A stretch of DNA of 64,000 nt from an uncultured bacterium (GTDB taxonomy: Bacteria; Muiribacteriota; Ozemobacteria; Ozemobacterales; Ozemobacteraceae), in NCBI GenBank assembly GCA_937949615.1, contig CALEDQ010000019.1, positions 62,001 to 126,000 on the forward strand. The letters are read 5' to 3'. Below, in pieces: positions 26,831-35,819 of this stretch (within the stretch, counting starts at the first letter, position 1; the number at the start of each line of letters is the position of its first letter). The notes beneath the pieces were generated by a model. It saw only the letters and a list, made by a program, of their open reading frames with translations, had not been told where the DNA came from and ran no database searches. The translations under genes were made by a program, and so were the position numbers.

Positions 26831-28369
26831 TCAGTGCAGTTTTTCAGTGATCTCGACAAAGCGATAGCGCCCGATCCAGGGCGCAAAAAAACTGCGATCG
26901 GGCAGCAGTTCAAGTTTTTCACCGGTAATTCGGTTCACAACGCTACGAACGGTGTTAATCGGCGTGATTTCCGGGTAAAGACGAGAATAATCACCGTCAC
27001 TGAAATATATGGCGTTCAATATGGCAAACCGCTCTTTCAGATCGGTCTGATCGATGTTCTGCCAGTCGAGCTTCGATCCCGGGCCATGATCAGACTGAAT
27101 GACGAGAATTTTTGGGCGCCCGGGCCGTTTCAAAATGTCGGCAACTGTCTTTTTGACCAGCTGGTTAAGGTATAAAAGCTGATCAGTGTATAGTCTGCGA
27201 TAGGCTTTTTTGTCGCTGCCCCAGTCATTGCCATCGAAAAGGGTGAATCTTTCGCTCTGGTCGAGCGGTTTCCCGTCGGCCGCAAAAACAAAAGGCGGGT
27301 GTGGGCAGATAATATGTGCAAAAACGCAGACCGGCTCTGAAAAGGCAAGTTCAGGAATTTCCTGCAGCGTCTGCCTGATTCTTTCGCGATGAATATCGGC
27401 CTGAGAAACCGACAGGTCGAAAAACGGCAGTTTCAGAGCCGCCAGAAAGGTCATGTTGATCAGCGTATTGAGAAATTCACGCCCGGGAATACTGCGCGAA
27501 ATATAAGAATCGGCATTTCTGATCTCGGTGCCCGAGTAGCCGCTAGAAAAGGCAACCGTTCTATAACCCCATTTTTTAAGGGTTTCGAACAGGCGATTGT
27601 TCTGAATCATTTCTACCAGAGGCTGCACTGAATTTGTCTCTGAGAACTTTTCTGCAAGAGAATCGAGACGGGTGAAGTTGAGGCTGCTGGCCAGCGAAAG
27701 GTAGGTCTGCGGGTAATTCGCATAAGACTGCGAAGCAATATAGATTCCGGATTGCGAGAGAAAAGCCATGAAATCTGAATTATCAAAGTCGTAGAGACGT
27801 TGCAGAGTATCCTGACGGGCGTAACCGTCGAGGATCAGATAAAAAACATCGGGAAGCTTCTGCTTTTCTTCTTCAGAAAGCATTTCCGGCCCATTCTGCA
27901 GAGAAACGGCCGGCCTGACTGCAGATTCAGAAAAAATAGCCGTATGAAGAATTCCGCCGGCAGACATAATCAGCATGGTCAGCGCCATGAAATTGAGAAA
28001 ACCATTCGCCTTGCTGTTGTCGCCGTGGCTTTTCATGATCATGGCGACAGCAGCTGCATTGGCGATAAACCACAACAGCGGAAACCAGAAGGTTCTGCCA
28101 GAATGCATTCCGTCTGCAGCAAAAAGCAGCGAATCGAATGAGCCAAAGGCAAACATGGCAAAACACAGCACGGTAACCGACAGTGACGCCTTTATACCGT
28201 CTCCGCTCAATAAGCGAAACAGAACCAATGCAGCTGCAGCTGAAAAAAAGCAGACAAGCAGGGGTAAAACAGCATCGGCGCAATTGATGGTTCCCTGATG
28301 GCGGGCAAAGAGAAACACAACTGGATATACCGCAAAAAACAGGGGGTGAAAATATTGCGAAGCCTTCAT
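26831..28369 (-). CDS. Sulfatase/alkaline-phosphatase-fold membrane enzyme
   Basis: 512 residues. The N-terminal 150 residues carry about five membrane segments. The C-terminal domain is of the sulfatase/phosphoglycerol-transferase type: FYLILDGYARQDTL with metal Asp, a nucleophile region YPQTYLSLASS, HIICPHPPFVF, and IQSDHGPGSK with the Asp-His metal pair. Such proteins transfer or cleave phospho- or sulfo-groups on envelope glycans and lipids. Overlaps the methyltransferase gene by four bases and forms an operon with it and the small membrane protein upstream. Confidence 0.82.
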   Translation of the reverse strand: MKASQYFHPLFFAVYPVVFLFARHQGTINCADAVLPLLVCFFSAAAALVLFRLLSGDGIKASLSVTVLCFAMFAFGSFDSLLFAADGMHSGRTFWFPLLWFIANAAAVAMIMKSHGDNSKANGFLNFMALTMLIMSAGGILHTAIFSESAVRPAVSLQNGPEMLSEEEKQKLPDVFYLILDGYARQDTLQRLYDFDNSDFMAFLSQSGIYIASQSYANYPQTYLSLASSLNFTRLDSLAEKFSETNSVQPLVEMIQNNRLFETLKKWGYRTVAFSSGYSGTEIRNADSYISRSIPGREFLNTLINMTFLAALKLPFFDLSVSQADIHRERIRQTLQEIPELAFSEPVCVFAHIICPHPPFVFAADGKPLDQSERFTLFDGNDWGSDKKAYRRLYTDQLLYLNQLVKKTVADILKRPGRPKILVIQSDHGPGSKLDWQNIDQTDLKERFAILNAIYFSDGDYSRLYPEITPINTVRSVVNRITGEKLELLPDRSFFAPWIGRYRFVEITEKLH

Positions 28370-29769
28370 GCTCCCGCCTTTTCCATCAGGTAGAGAACCC
28401 GCTCGGACTCTCTTACTTTTTCGGCCGCCAGAATGAGGAATTCACGCGAAAAAGCCTGTTCAAAGCCAGACTGCGTATAATCAGGGAATATATCTGCCCT
28501 TGAAGCAAGCAGACGCTGCACCTGTGAATCGGTTTTCGGCACGAATTCAATTATCAATTTGCGGCAGTTGCGCGCCAGAAAAGCTGCAATCATAGCAAGA
28601 GGAAGATTGTTGCTGATGGCAAGGTGGTGAACGAGCGCCAGCGCCATGATCAGGTCAGCCGGGCCACGCTCGGCGAGAGACATGCGCTCGCGGTTTTCCC
28701 AGCCGAGGGCCGGGGCGGGGTTGGTCAGATCGAGCAACAGCGGCAGCAGATATTTTTCGTGGTTCTGCCGGCACTGCCGGTAATTTTTATCGACGGCAAC
28801 CGGGTCGATATCGAAGGCAATGGTGTTCAGGCCGCGGGCGCTGGCCAGACGGCTAAAGAACCCGGTATTGGCGCCAAAATCCCAGACCGGGCCGCGCACT
28901 TCTGCTCTGGCGAGGAATGCATCGACCAGCTCTTTTTTGTGCAGCAGTGCCTGGTCAGAATAGTTGGTATCAGAATAATAGTCGCCCCATTCGGTTCGCT
29001 GCGACGGCATGTTCAACGCTTTTACCGTATTCTCGAGCGAATCGATGAGCCCGAGCATGCCATTTTTCGACAGGCCGCCGGAATGAGAAACCGTCGAAGC
29101 GGATTTATCAGCATAATAGGCCTGACTGCGGGCATGCAGATGAATATGGGTCAGCAGCCCAAAGCTGAGCCAGGTTGTCAGTGGCAGAATACGGCTGGTC
29201 AGATCGAGCGGCAGGCCGTCGAGATGCACCCTGAAAAGCTGCAGCAGTCTGACATCAACCCGGCTCATCAGGGCCAGCGGCGCGAGAAAGTGCTGGCAGA
29301 ACTGGCGGTAGGCGGCCCAGGGCGAGCCTTCCTGGTAGCGGGTAAATGAGAGCGTATCGATTAAAACCGGGCTGGCGTCAATGAACTGAATATTGAAGGC
29401 ACTACTGTCTTTAAGGGTCATGCCATGGCTGATCGCGGTTTTTTGAAGCGCCAGAGTGGCCAGGGCCGCGTCTTTAAGCTGACTGAAGCTCCATTCCCAT
29501 GGGTATGAAATGAACTGAAGCTGTTCAGGCCTAAGCAGTTTCGCCGGGCCGCCATGCGCGGCATTTTCGGCGTCTGTCGCCGCCGCGTCAATTTCAGCGT
29601 GTTTTATCAGAAGCTTTGAGCCGGTAAGCGTCTCGTAAAGACCTGACTGCAGCAAATACCGGTAGTCTTCGAGTCCAGCCGGATTGACCTGCCGGAAAAC
29701 CTGCCCGTCGCGCCAGAAAACAAAGCCACAGGGGTCGCGAAATGAGGCGGCAATGCGTTCGTGGGTCAC
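28366..29769 (-). CDS. NoeA-like class I methyltransferase
   Basis: 467 residues. The N-terminal 250 residues resemble the NoeA/nodulation-type family (FRDPCGFVFWRDGQVFRQV; YPWEWSFSQLKDAAL; LKDSSAFNIQF). The C-terminal half is a SAM-binding Rossmann domain (VWDFGANTGFFSRLA, TIAFDID, MALALVHHLAI). The start is GTG, overlapping the upstream stop (GTGA). The position between a sulfatase-like enzyme and a small membrane protein suggests modification of a surface glycan or lipid. The substrate is unknown. Confidence 0.82.
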   Translation of the reverse strand: MTHERIAASFRDPCGFVFWRDGQVFRQVNPAGLEDYRYLLQSGLYETLTGSKLLIKHAEIDAAATDAENAAHGGPAKLLRPEQLQFISYPWEWSFSQLKDAALATLALQKTAISHGMTLKDSSAFNIQFIDASPVLIDTLSFTRYQEGSPWAAYRQFCQHFLAPLALMSRVDVRLLQLFRVHLDGLPLDLTSRILPLTTWLSFGLLTHIHLHARSQAYYADKSASTVSHSGGLSKNGMLGLIDSLENTVKALNMPSQRTEWGDYYSDTNYSDQALLHKKELVDAFLARAEVRGPVWDFGANTGFFSRLASARGLNTIAFDIDPVAVDKNYRQCRQNHEKYLLPLLLDLTNPAPALGWENRERMSLAERGPADLIMALALVHHLAISNNLPLAMIAAFLARNCRKLIIEFVPKTDSQVQRLLASRADIFPDYTQSGFEQAFSREFLILAAEKVRESERVLYLMEKAGA

Positions 29770-30152
29770 GGCTGTTTTCCCTGGCGATCTGCCGGTTTGT
29801 TACTGCCGGTTGCCTGATTATTGGCGGCGGTTTTATCATCAGCGGCGGTGTTCGAAGAGCAGCCGGCAGAATCAGCACTGTGCGCCGACTGGCTGGCAGA
29901 GTCGTCGGCTGGCTTTCTGCCGAACAGGCGGGCGATCTTTTCTTTCAGCGAGGCGATGAAATTTTTAAAATAAAAAATGCCGCCCACAACCGCGCCAACG
30001 AGAATCTGAAAGATAAAACTGCCGGTGCCGGGGTCGAGATAAGCGTATGCCCGGGTCGGCAGTATACCGAAATAGATGGCCAGCACGGCAAACAGAAAGA
30101 CAGGGTCTCTGAACCCCGATTTTCTATGAATTGCCGCCCTTTTCATTTTCAT
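29766..30152 (-). CDS. Small membrane protein with YLDPGTGS motif
   Basis: 128 residues: signal-like segment (about 15-36), then AYLDPGTGSFIFQ and a second membrane segment (about 47-68), followed by a Lys stretch and a Ser/Ala/Asp/Asn-rich low-complexity tail. Small proteins with an LDPGTGS motif recur beside sulfatase-like and NoeA-like genes in other bacteria, from memory of such loci, so a role in the same envelope pathway is inferred. The ATG at 30152 is chosen for the GGTGGTGAA ribosome site directly before it. Confidence 0.7.
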   Translation of the reverse strand: MKMKRAAIHRKSGFRDPVFLFAVLAIYFGILPTRAYAYLDPGTGSFIFQILVGAVVGGIFYFKNFIASLKEKIARLFGRKPADDSASQSAHSADSAGCSSNTAADDKTAANNQATGSNKPADRQGKQP

Positions 30153-30210
30153 TTCACCACCCTGCTTCTTTGTCATGACCGACAACACAGCCATAAAAAG
30201 CGTTTTTACA

Positions 30211-30313
30211 CGTCATACCCGCGCTTGCCCCTGAAGGGTGAAAGCGGGGATCTAATCAACAACTTATCAGATTTCAGCATCTACCATTTCTGGGTACAAG
30301 CGCGGGAATGACG
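30211..30313. repeat. Intergenic inverted-repeat element
   Basis: Ends CGTCATACCCGCGCTTG (30211-30227) and CAAGCGCGGGAATGACG (30297-30313) are inverted copies with one mismatch, enclosing about 70 bases without a gene. It resembles a small MITE-like or REP-type element of the GTCATTCCCGCG kind. Confidence 0.55.
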
Positions 30314-30378
30314 AACGAACTACAGATTCATATGGGCACAGAACCAGCATCAATCGGTCTCCGTTCGACATATTGCGG

Positions 30379-31401
30379 TCAGAGAATCTGCAGGCCTTCG
30401 CTTTCGCATCTTGCCAGAACTTCGTCGGGCCAGACACTGACCTGAACTTCGCCGATATGGCGCTTCTGCAGCAGCAGCATGCTCAGGCGTGACTGACCGA
30501 TACCACCGCCGATCGTCTGCGGCATTTTGTTATTCAGCAGCATCTGATGCCACGGCAGTTTGGCCCGTTCTTCGCAACCTCTTATTTTCAGCTGATTTCT
30601 GAGCACTTCGGGGCTGACCCTGATGCCCATCGATGACAGCTCAAAAGAGGTGTTCAGAACCGGGTTGAAAACGAGTATATCACCATTCAGGCCACGGCGG
30701 CCAGGCGCGGTTTCAGTTGTCCAGTCATCGTAGTCGGGGGCGCGCCCGTCGTGAATTTTGCCGTCCTGCAGCGGACCACCGATACCGATGAGAAACACGG
30801 CGCCAAGTTCTTTGCAGATAGCGTTTTCGCGTTCTTTTGCGGTCAGATTCGGGTATTTTTCGAGCAATTCTTCGCTGTGCAGAAAGTGAATCTTTTCTGG
30901 CAGAAACTTTTTTAGGCCATAGCGGCTGCAGATATGATGTTCAGTTGACAGAATGGCATTATAAATCGTCTCGACCGTTGATTTGAGAAAGCCGAGGTGG
31001 CGCTGATCCGGCGCCATGACGCGTTCCCAGTCCCACTGGTCGACGTAAACCGAGTGAATCGAGGTGGTAATGCTTGGTTCATCGGGCCGCAGGGCGTTCA
31101 TGTCGGTATAAAGGCCTTCACCCTGGGGAATACCGTATCTGGCCAGGGCCATGCGTTTCCATTTCGCCAGTGAATGCACGATTTCGAAGCGGGTGGCGCC
31201 AATTGCCGGAACACTGAAGGCAACCGGGCGTTCGGTGCCGTTGAGGTTATCCTGCAAACCGGAGTCGGCAGCAACGAACATCGGAGCCGAAACTCTGTGC
31301 AGGCGCATGCTGCTGGTCAGCATGTCTTCGAAGTGTCTTTTCAGGTCGAGAATGGCGCGTTCGGTCTGAATTAGATTGAGGCCGGCAGAAGATTGAGACA
31401 T
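30379..31401 (-). CDS. asnA: Aspartate-ammonia ligase (asparagine synthetase A)
   Basis: 340 residues, typical for AsnA. It makes asparagine from aspartate, ammonia and ATP. Visible family motifs are FEIVHSLAKWKRMAL, HSVYVDQWDWE, DGRAPDYDDW, GDILVFNPVL and GGGIGQSRLSML, the last being the class II synthetase motif 3. GAGGT lies seven bases before the ATG. Monocistronic. Confidence 0.95.
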   Translation of the reverse strand: MSQSSAGLNLIQTERAILDLKRHFEDMLTSSMRLHRVSAPMFVAADSGLQDNLNGTERPVAFSVPAIGATRFEIVHSLAKWKRMALARYGIPQGEGLYTDMNALRPDEPSITTSIHSVYVDQWDWERVMAPDQRHLGFLKSTVETIYNAILSTEHHICSRYGLKKFLPEKIHFLHSEELLEKYPNLTAKERENAICKELGAVFLIGIGGPLQDGKIHDGRAPDYDDWTTETAPGRRGLNGDILVFNPVLNTSFELSSMGIRVSPEVLRNQLKIRGCEERAKLPWHQMLLNNKMPQTIGGGIGQSRLSMLLLQKRHIGEVQVSVWPDEVLARCESEGLQIL

Positions 31402-31605
31402 GTTTACCTCACAGAATTTTCAATTGATTCGATTCTCTCAGAGCCCTCTCTTTATAAACGAAAATCACTGCTGGTACAAGTGCCCGAACGAAATTATTGA
31501 AGGCAGCAAAATAAAGCAGACTATATAGACACATCGGTGTTTATCCGTGTTTATCCGTGGCTATAAACAGCCCAGATCGCTTATACAGAAATCAATAATG
31601 TTAAA

Positions 31606-31635
31606 ACGACAAAATTTGCCTGGCAGTTGTATAAT
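31606..31635 (+). promoter_or_regulatory. Possible promoter of the 31670 gene
   Basis: A perfect TATAAT at 31630-31635 has ACGACA eighteen bases upstream (four of six matches to the -35 consensus). The implied leader is about 30 bases. Upstream at 31535-31558 is a doubled GTTTATCCGT of no clear meaning. Confidence 0.4.
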
Positions 31636-31669
31636 TGCGACAGATGAACCAGAGAAAGGAAAAGCAAAA

Positions 31670-32371
31670 ATGATTGAAGCCGCACTTTACGATCTGCTCA
31701 ACGAAACTGTCGACGTCGAAAGACGCCTGTCACGCATCGAGGTTAAAGATTATTTCGAACGCACCATTACCTTCGATAACCGATTCGTGCGCAATGACCA
31801 GACCTATTCTTTTGGCGACGGCACAATCGACTTTCTCATCGCCGGTTCCGTAACAAAAGAAACCGCGGCCGGCACCGGCATGGTCTGTCTCGTTAACCTG
31901 CTGCAGCGCGGCACCTGCAATTTCAGACACATGCCGGTCACCTGGCATTTCGCCCCTGAGCTCGATCCGACCGATAATGCGGGCATGACCGCCTTTCGTC
32001 AGACGCTGAAAAGAATTAAACCGCACCTTGTCTGCATATTACCTGAACCGGCAGTTGCAAAACCCACAGAAAGCGCCAGTTTTCTGCTGAAAAAGCCGCT
32101 GCCGCAATACCATTTCAACCTGATCGGCACAATGTTCGCAAAAAGCGGCTTTGAGCTGCAGAAGGCCGGCTGTGACCCGGTCATGGGCCCCGGCTTTCAG
32201 GTAATCAAACCAGAACAGGAGCCCCTGCTCGTCGAGCTGCCCGGCAAATGCCAGTTTTTCAGGCCAGAACTGCGCGCCAGCAAAGACATCGAACCGGCCG
32301 ACATCATCTATCTGCAGATGGCCAGTTCACTGGTCGTGCTCGATTCGCTGTTTCCAGAAAGCGCAAAATAG
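31670..32371 (+). CDS. Soluble protein of unknown function
   Basis: 233 residues, no signal peptide or membrane segment, no recognised family. Noticeable stretches are FGDGTIDFLIAGSVTKE and HLVCILPEPAVAK. The ATG at 31670 is preferred because AGGAAAAG precedes it and the promoter-like TATAAT lies between it and the upstream in-frame ATG. A clear terminator follows, so it is monocistronic. Confidence 0.7.
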   Translation: MIEAALYDLLNETVDVERRLSRIEVKDYFERTITFDNRFVRNDQTYSFGDGTIDFLIAGSVTKETAAGTGMVCLVNLLQRGTCNFRHMPVTWHFAPELDPTDNAGMTAFRQTLKRIKPHLVCILPEPAVAKPTESASFLLKKPLPQYHFNLIGTMFAKSGFELQKAGCDPVMGPGFQVIKPEQEPLLVELPGKCQFFRPELRASKDIEPADIIYLQMASSLVVLDSLFPESAK

Positions 32372-32408
32372 GCTTTTTTAATACTTTCTCATTCTTGATA
32401 CCTGCACA

Positions 32409-32444
32409 AAGCCGGTCTGGTTCGCCAGCCCGGCTTGTTTTTTT
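32409..32444 (+). terminator. Rho-independent terminator with TTCG loop
   Basis: AAGCCGG-CTGG pairs with CCAG-CCGGCTT around a stable TTCG tetraloop (32409-32436), followed by a run of T to 32444. It ends the 31670-32371 transcript. Confidence 0.88.
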
Positions 32445-32530
32445 ATAAATTTTAAGCCCTTGCATCCAGACATGGTTTACCGCGAAGCAAAAAGCAGCTT
32501 AAATCCGCTTCTGAAAGCAACTCAAAAAGA

Positions 32531-32627
32531 AAAAGAAAAATTTCACAAAACTAGTTGACGGATTTGCCGATATCTTTTATATTAAAGATGTAATCAGGAA
32601 ATTTTTATCGATAAAAAAATATCGATA
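32531..32627 (+). promoter_or_regulatory. Promoter and candidate operators of rex-hydCBA
   Basis: TTGACG (32555-32560) and TATATT (32578-32583) are 17 bases apart, one mismatch each from consensus. Directly upstream, 32531-32548 read on the minus strand begins TTGTGAAATTTTTC, a full left half of the Rex box with a degraded right half, fitting autoregulation. Just after the implied start, two TATCGATA sites (32606-32613 and 32620-32627), each followed by an A-run, are 14 bases apart; they do not match Rex and suggest a second regulator. The remaining leader to 32764 is about 135 bases, GC-rich, without a recognised riboswitch. Confidence 0.6.
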
Positions 32628-32764
32628 AAAAAAATAGACTGATTGACCGGGTAAAAAACCGCTGCTGATGTTAGTTCTGAGAAACCGTAAGGCGACCAGA
32701 CATCGACAGAGCAGACGAAAGCCCGGGGGCGAGATTCAAGACCGCGAAGCGGAGATGTAAAAAA

Positions 32765-33433
32765 ATGAACAAACAGATTGTACATGTTCCAGAGCCTACC
32801 CTGAGAAGGCTGCCGCTTTATTATCACTACCTCAAAACCGTGCTGGCAACAGGCCGAGAAGCCATTTCCTGCACCCATATCGGTAATGATCTAAATCTCG
32901 ACCCGCCACAGATTCGCAAAGACCTGGCCTACACCGGTATCAGGGGTATGCCCAAGGTCGGTTATCAGATTGAAACCCTTCTTAACAGTCTCGAAGATTT
33001 CTTCGGCTGGAACCGCATCGACGAGGCTTTTCTCGTCGGCGTCGGCAATATCGGCAAAGCACTGCTCAAATACGAAGGTTTCAAACGCTATGGTTTTAAA
33101 ATCGTCGCCGCTTTCGACAAAGACCCGACTATCGTCGGCCAGTCATTCTGCGACGTTAAGGTTCTGCCCATCGAGAAGCTTCCCAATCTCTGCTCACGCA
33201 TGAAGATCAAAATCGGCGTGATCGCCACCTCAGAAAATGCCGCCCAGGAAGTCGCCGATCAGATGATCGAAGGCGGCATCCGCGGCATCTGGAACTTCGC
33301 CCCGGCAGCAATCAAGGTACCGGAAGGAGTAATCATTCAGAATGAAAACCTCGCCGCCGGCCTTGCCGTTCTTTCAAAGAAACTGCAACTGCTGATGCAG
33401 TCAGGAAAATTCAGACAGGAGGTCGTCAAATGA
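32765..33433 (+). CDS. rex: Redox-sensing transcriptional repressor Rex
   Basis: 222 residues, normal for Rex. The N-terminal winged helix (about 8-85) contains ISCTHIGNDLNLDPPQIRKD and the wing. The Rossmann domain has the NADH-binding GVGNIGKALL. The C-terminal helix needed for dimer swap is present. Rex leaves DNA when NADH/NAD+ rises and so induces fermentative and hydrogen-evolving genes. It is the first gene of the hydrogenase operon, overlapping hydC by four bases. Two matching boxes lie at 52146-52206. Confidence 0.96.
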   Translation: MNKQIVHVPEPTLRRLPLYYHYLKTVLATGREAISCTHIGNDLNLDPPQIRKDLAYTGIRGMPKVGYQIETLLNSLEDFFGWNRIDEAFLVGVGNIGKALLKYEGFKRYGFKIVAAFDKDPTIVGQSFCDVKVLPIEKLPNLCSRMKIKIGVIATSENAAQEVADQMIEGGIRGIWNFAPAAIKVPEGVIIQNENLAAGLAVLSKKLQLLMQSGKFRQEVVK

Positions 33434-33930
33434 CCGGCCAGACAGACACCATGATGAGAAAGTTCGAAAAAGTCTGCGAAATCATCGAACGCTACAACAA
33501 CGACAGTTCGAAGCTCGTTCCGATTCTGCAGGCAGTCCAGGAAGAGTATCGCTACCTTCCCGAAGACGTAATGTATTACGTTGCCACTTCGCTCGGCATT
33601 CCCTCTGCTCAGGTCTATGGTGTTGCCACTTTCTATTCACACTTCGCACTCACCCCCAAGGGAAAGTATCTGATCAAAGTTTGCGACGGCACCGCCTGCC
33701 ACGTTAAAAAGTCGATTCCGATACTTGAAGCTCTGATGAAGAGGCTCAAACTGACTGAAGACAAGATGACCACCCCCGACATGCTGTTCACCGTCGAAAC
33801 CGTTTCGTGTCTCGGCGCCTGCGGTCTTGCACCGGTCCTCGTCATCAATGAAGAAGTTCATGGCCTGATGACTCCTGAATCAACCATCGCCCTGCTCGAC
33901 AATATCATCGCCCGGGAGGAAGCCAAATGA
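33430..33930 (+). CDS. hydC: [FeFe] hydrogenase NuoE-like subunit
   Basis: 166 residues, NuoE/HydC family. Helical N-terminus, then a thioredoxin-fold [2Fe-2S] domain with four Cys (CDGTACHVK and CLGACGLAP). The signatures VATFYSHFALTPKGKY and VSCLGACG are typical. It passes electrons within the NAD(H)-linked trimeric hydrogenase. AGGAGG precedes the start, which overlaps rex; its own end overlaps hydB by four bases. Confidence 0.95.
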   Translation: MTGQTDTMMRKFEKVCEIIERYNNDSSKLVPILQAVQEEYRYLPEDVMYYVATSLGIPSAQVYGVATFYSHFALTPKGKYLIKVCDGTACHVKKSIPILEALMKRLKLTEDKMTTPDMLFTVETVSCLGACGLAPVLVINEEVHGLMTPESTIALLDNIIAREEAK

Positions 33931-35816
33931 GCGGCCACAACATCGATCTCAAGAAAATCGCTTCTGAATACAAAGCCAACGCTGAGGAAAGGCGTGTCAT
34001 CGTCTGCGCCGGTACTGCCTGTGTCGCTAATGGCGCCCTGCCCCTCATCGACGCCCTTGTGAAAAAAATCACTGAAGCCGGTCTGAAAGTGCGCGTTGAA
34101 GCTCACAACGAAGCAAAAGGCGACATTCGCGTATCGAAAAGCGGCTGCCACGGCTTCTGCCAGATGGGCCCGCTGGTCACCATCATGCCGGAAAACATTC
34201 TCTATACCCGCGTTAAAGCCCCCGATGCCGATGAAATCGTCGAAAAAACCCTCAAAAAGGGCGAGCTCGTAGATCGTCTGCTGTTCGTTGAACCGGCGAC
34301 CGGCAAACATTCTAAAGGCAGCGACGACATTACCTTCTACAAACGCCAGAAACGCACCGTTCTCAAAGAATGCGGCCACATCTGCCCCGAAGATATCAAC
34401 GAATATATCTCGCACGGCGGCTATGAAGGCGCCAAAACTTCTATTACCACTATGAAGCCCGAAACCGTCTGCGAAGAAATTCTGCATTCCGGCCTGCGCG
34501 GTCGTGGCGGCGGCGGTTTCCCGACCGGTAAAAAATGGCAGCTGACCCTGGTTCACAAAAACCCGAAGAAATATGTCATCTGCAACGCCGACGAAGGCGA
34601 TCCGGGTGCATTCATGGACAGAAGCGTCATGGAAGGCAACCCGCATTCGGTCATCGAAGGCATGATGATCGCCGCCCGTGCTATCGAAGCCAATGAAGGC
34701 GTCATCTACTGCCGCGCCGAATACCCCCTCGCGGTTAAACGCATGCGCAAAGCTATCGAAGACGCCCGCAAACTCGGCGTTCTCGGCAAAAACATCTTCG
34801 GCACTGAATTTGAATTCGACGTAAACGTCATGGAAGGCGCCGGCGCCTTTGTCTGTGGCGAAGAAACCGCTCTGATCGCTTCAGTAGAAGGCAAGCGCGG
34901 CATGCCGACCCCGAAACCGCCTTTCCCGGCTGAAAGTGGCCTGTTCGGCAAGCCGACCGTCATCAACAACGTCGAAACTCTCGCCTGTGTGCCGCTGATC
35001 ATCAGAAACGGCGCCAAATGGTTCAGAGAACAGGGCACCGAAAAATCACCGGGCACCAAGACCTTCGCGCTTACCGGTCATGTTGCCAACACCGGTCTGA
35101 TTGAAGTGCCGTTCGGAACCAGCCTGCGCGAGATCATTTTCAATATCGGCGGCGGCATTACCGATGACCGCGGCAAACCGATGCCCGACGGCTTCAAGGC
35201 TGTGCAGATCGGTGGCCCGTCAGGCGGTTGTCTGACTGCTGAACACCTCGATCTGCCCGTCGATTTCGACTCTCTCAAAGACAAGGGCGCCATGGTCGGC
35301 TCAGGCGGCCTGGTCGTCATGAACAAAACCACCTGCATGGTTTCGGTAGCCCGTTTCTTCATGCAGTTCACCCAGAACGAATCATGCGGAAAATGCGTTC
35401 TCTGCCGCGAAGGTACCCGCCAGATGCTGAGTATGCTCGACGACATCATGCGCGGTGATGCCGACGAAAGCACACTCGTAAACCTCGAAAAGCTTGCCAG
35501 AGCCGTCGCCAAAGCTTCCCTCTGCGGTCTGGGCAAAACTGCCCCGAGTCCGGTTCTTTCGACGCTGCGCTATTTCAGACATGAGTATGAAGCGCATGTT
35601 TTCCAGAAGAAATGCCCGGCCGGTCAGTGCAAAGCTCTTGCCAATCCGGAAATTCACGCCGAACTCTGCAAAGGCTGCACTCTCTGCGCCAGAAAGTGCC
35701 CGGTCGGCGCCATCAAGGGCGAAGTCAAGAAACCTCACGTTATCGATGCCGAACTCTGCATCAAATGCGGTGCCTGTGCGGCCGCCTGCAAATTCAACGC
35801 TATTACAGGGGTGTGA
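33927..35816 (+). CDS. hydB: [FeFe] hydrogenase NuoF-like flavoprotein subunit
   Basis: 629 residues. N-terminal thioredoxin-like [2Fe-2S] domain (about 20-125, VCAGTACVANG, GCHGFCQMGP). Then a NuoF core binding FMN and NAD(H) (GLRGRGGGGFPTGKKW, CNADEGDPGAFMDRS), an SLBB-like region, the 4Fe-4S motif SCGKCVLCREGT, and a C-terminal two-cluster ferredoxin (CKGCTLCARKCPVG, CIKCGACAAACK). This is the HydB architecture of Thermotoga/Acetobacterium-type electron-bifurcating hydrogenases, oxidising NADH and ferredoxin together to form H2 or the reverse. Confidence 0.95.
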   Translation: MSGHNIDLKKIASEYKANAEERRVIVCAGTACVANGALPLIDALVKKITEAGLKVRVEAHNEAKGDIRVSKSGCHGFCQMGPLVTIMPENILYTRVKAPDADEIVEKTLKKGELVDRLLFVEPATGKHSKGSDDITFYKRQKRTVLKECGHICPEDINEYISHGGYEGAKTSITTMKPETVCEEILHSGLRGRGGGGFPTGKKWQLTLVHKNPKKYVICNADEGDPGAFMDRSVMEGNPHSVIEGMMIAARAIEANEGVIYCRAEYPLAVKRMRKAIEDARKLGVLGKNIFGTEFEFDVNVMEGAGAFVCGEETALIASVEGKRGMPTPKPPFPAESGLFGKPTVINNVETLACVPLIIRNGAKWFREQGTEKSPGTKTFALTGHVANTGLIEVPFGTSLREIIFNIGGGITDDRGKPMPDGFKAVQIGGPSGGCLTAEHLDLPVDFDSLKDKGAMVGSGGLVVMNKTTCMVSVARFFMQFTQNESCGKCVLCREGTRQMLSMLDDIMRGDADESTLVNLEKLARAVAKASLCGLGKTAPSPVLSTLRYFRHEYEAHVFQKKCPAGQCKALANPEIHAELCKGCTLCARKCPVGAIKGEVKKPHVIDAELCIKCGACAAACKFNAITGV

Positions 35817-35819
35817 GCT

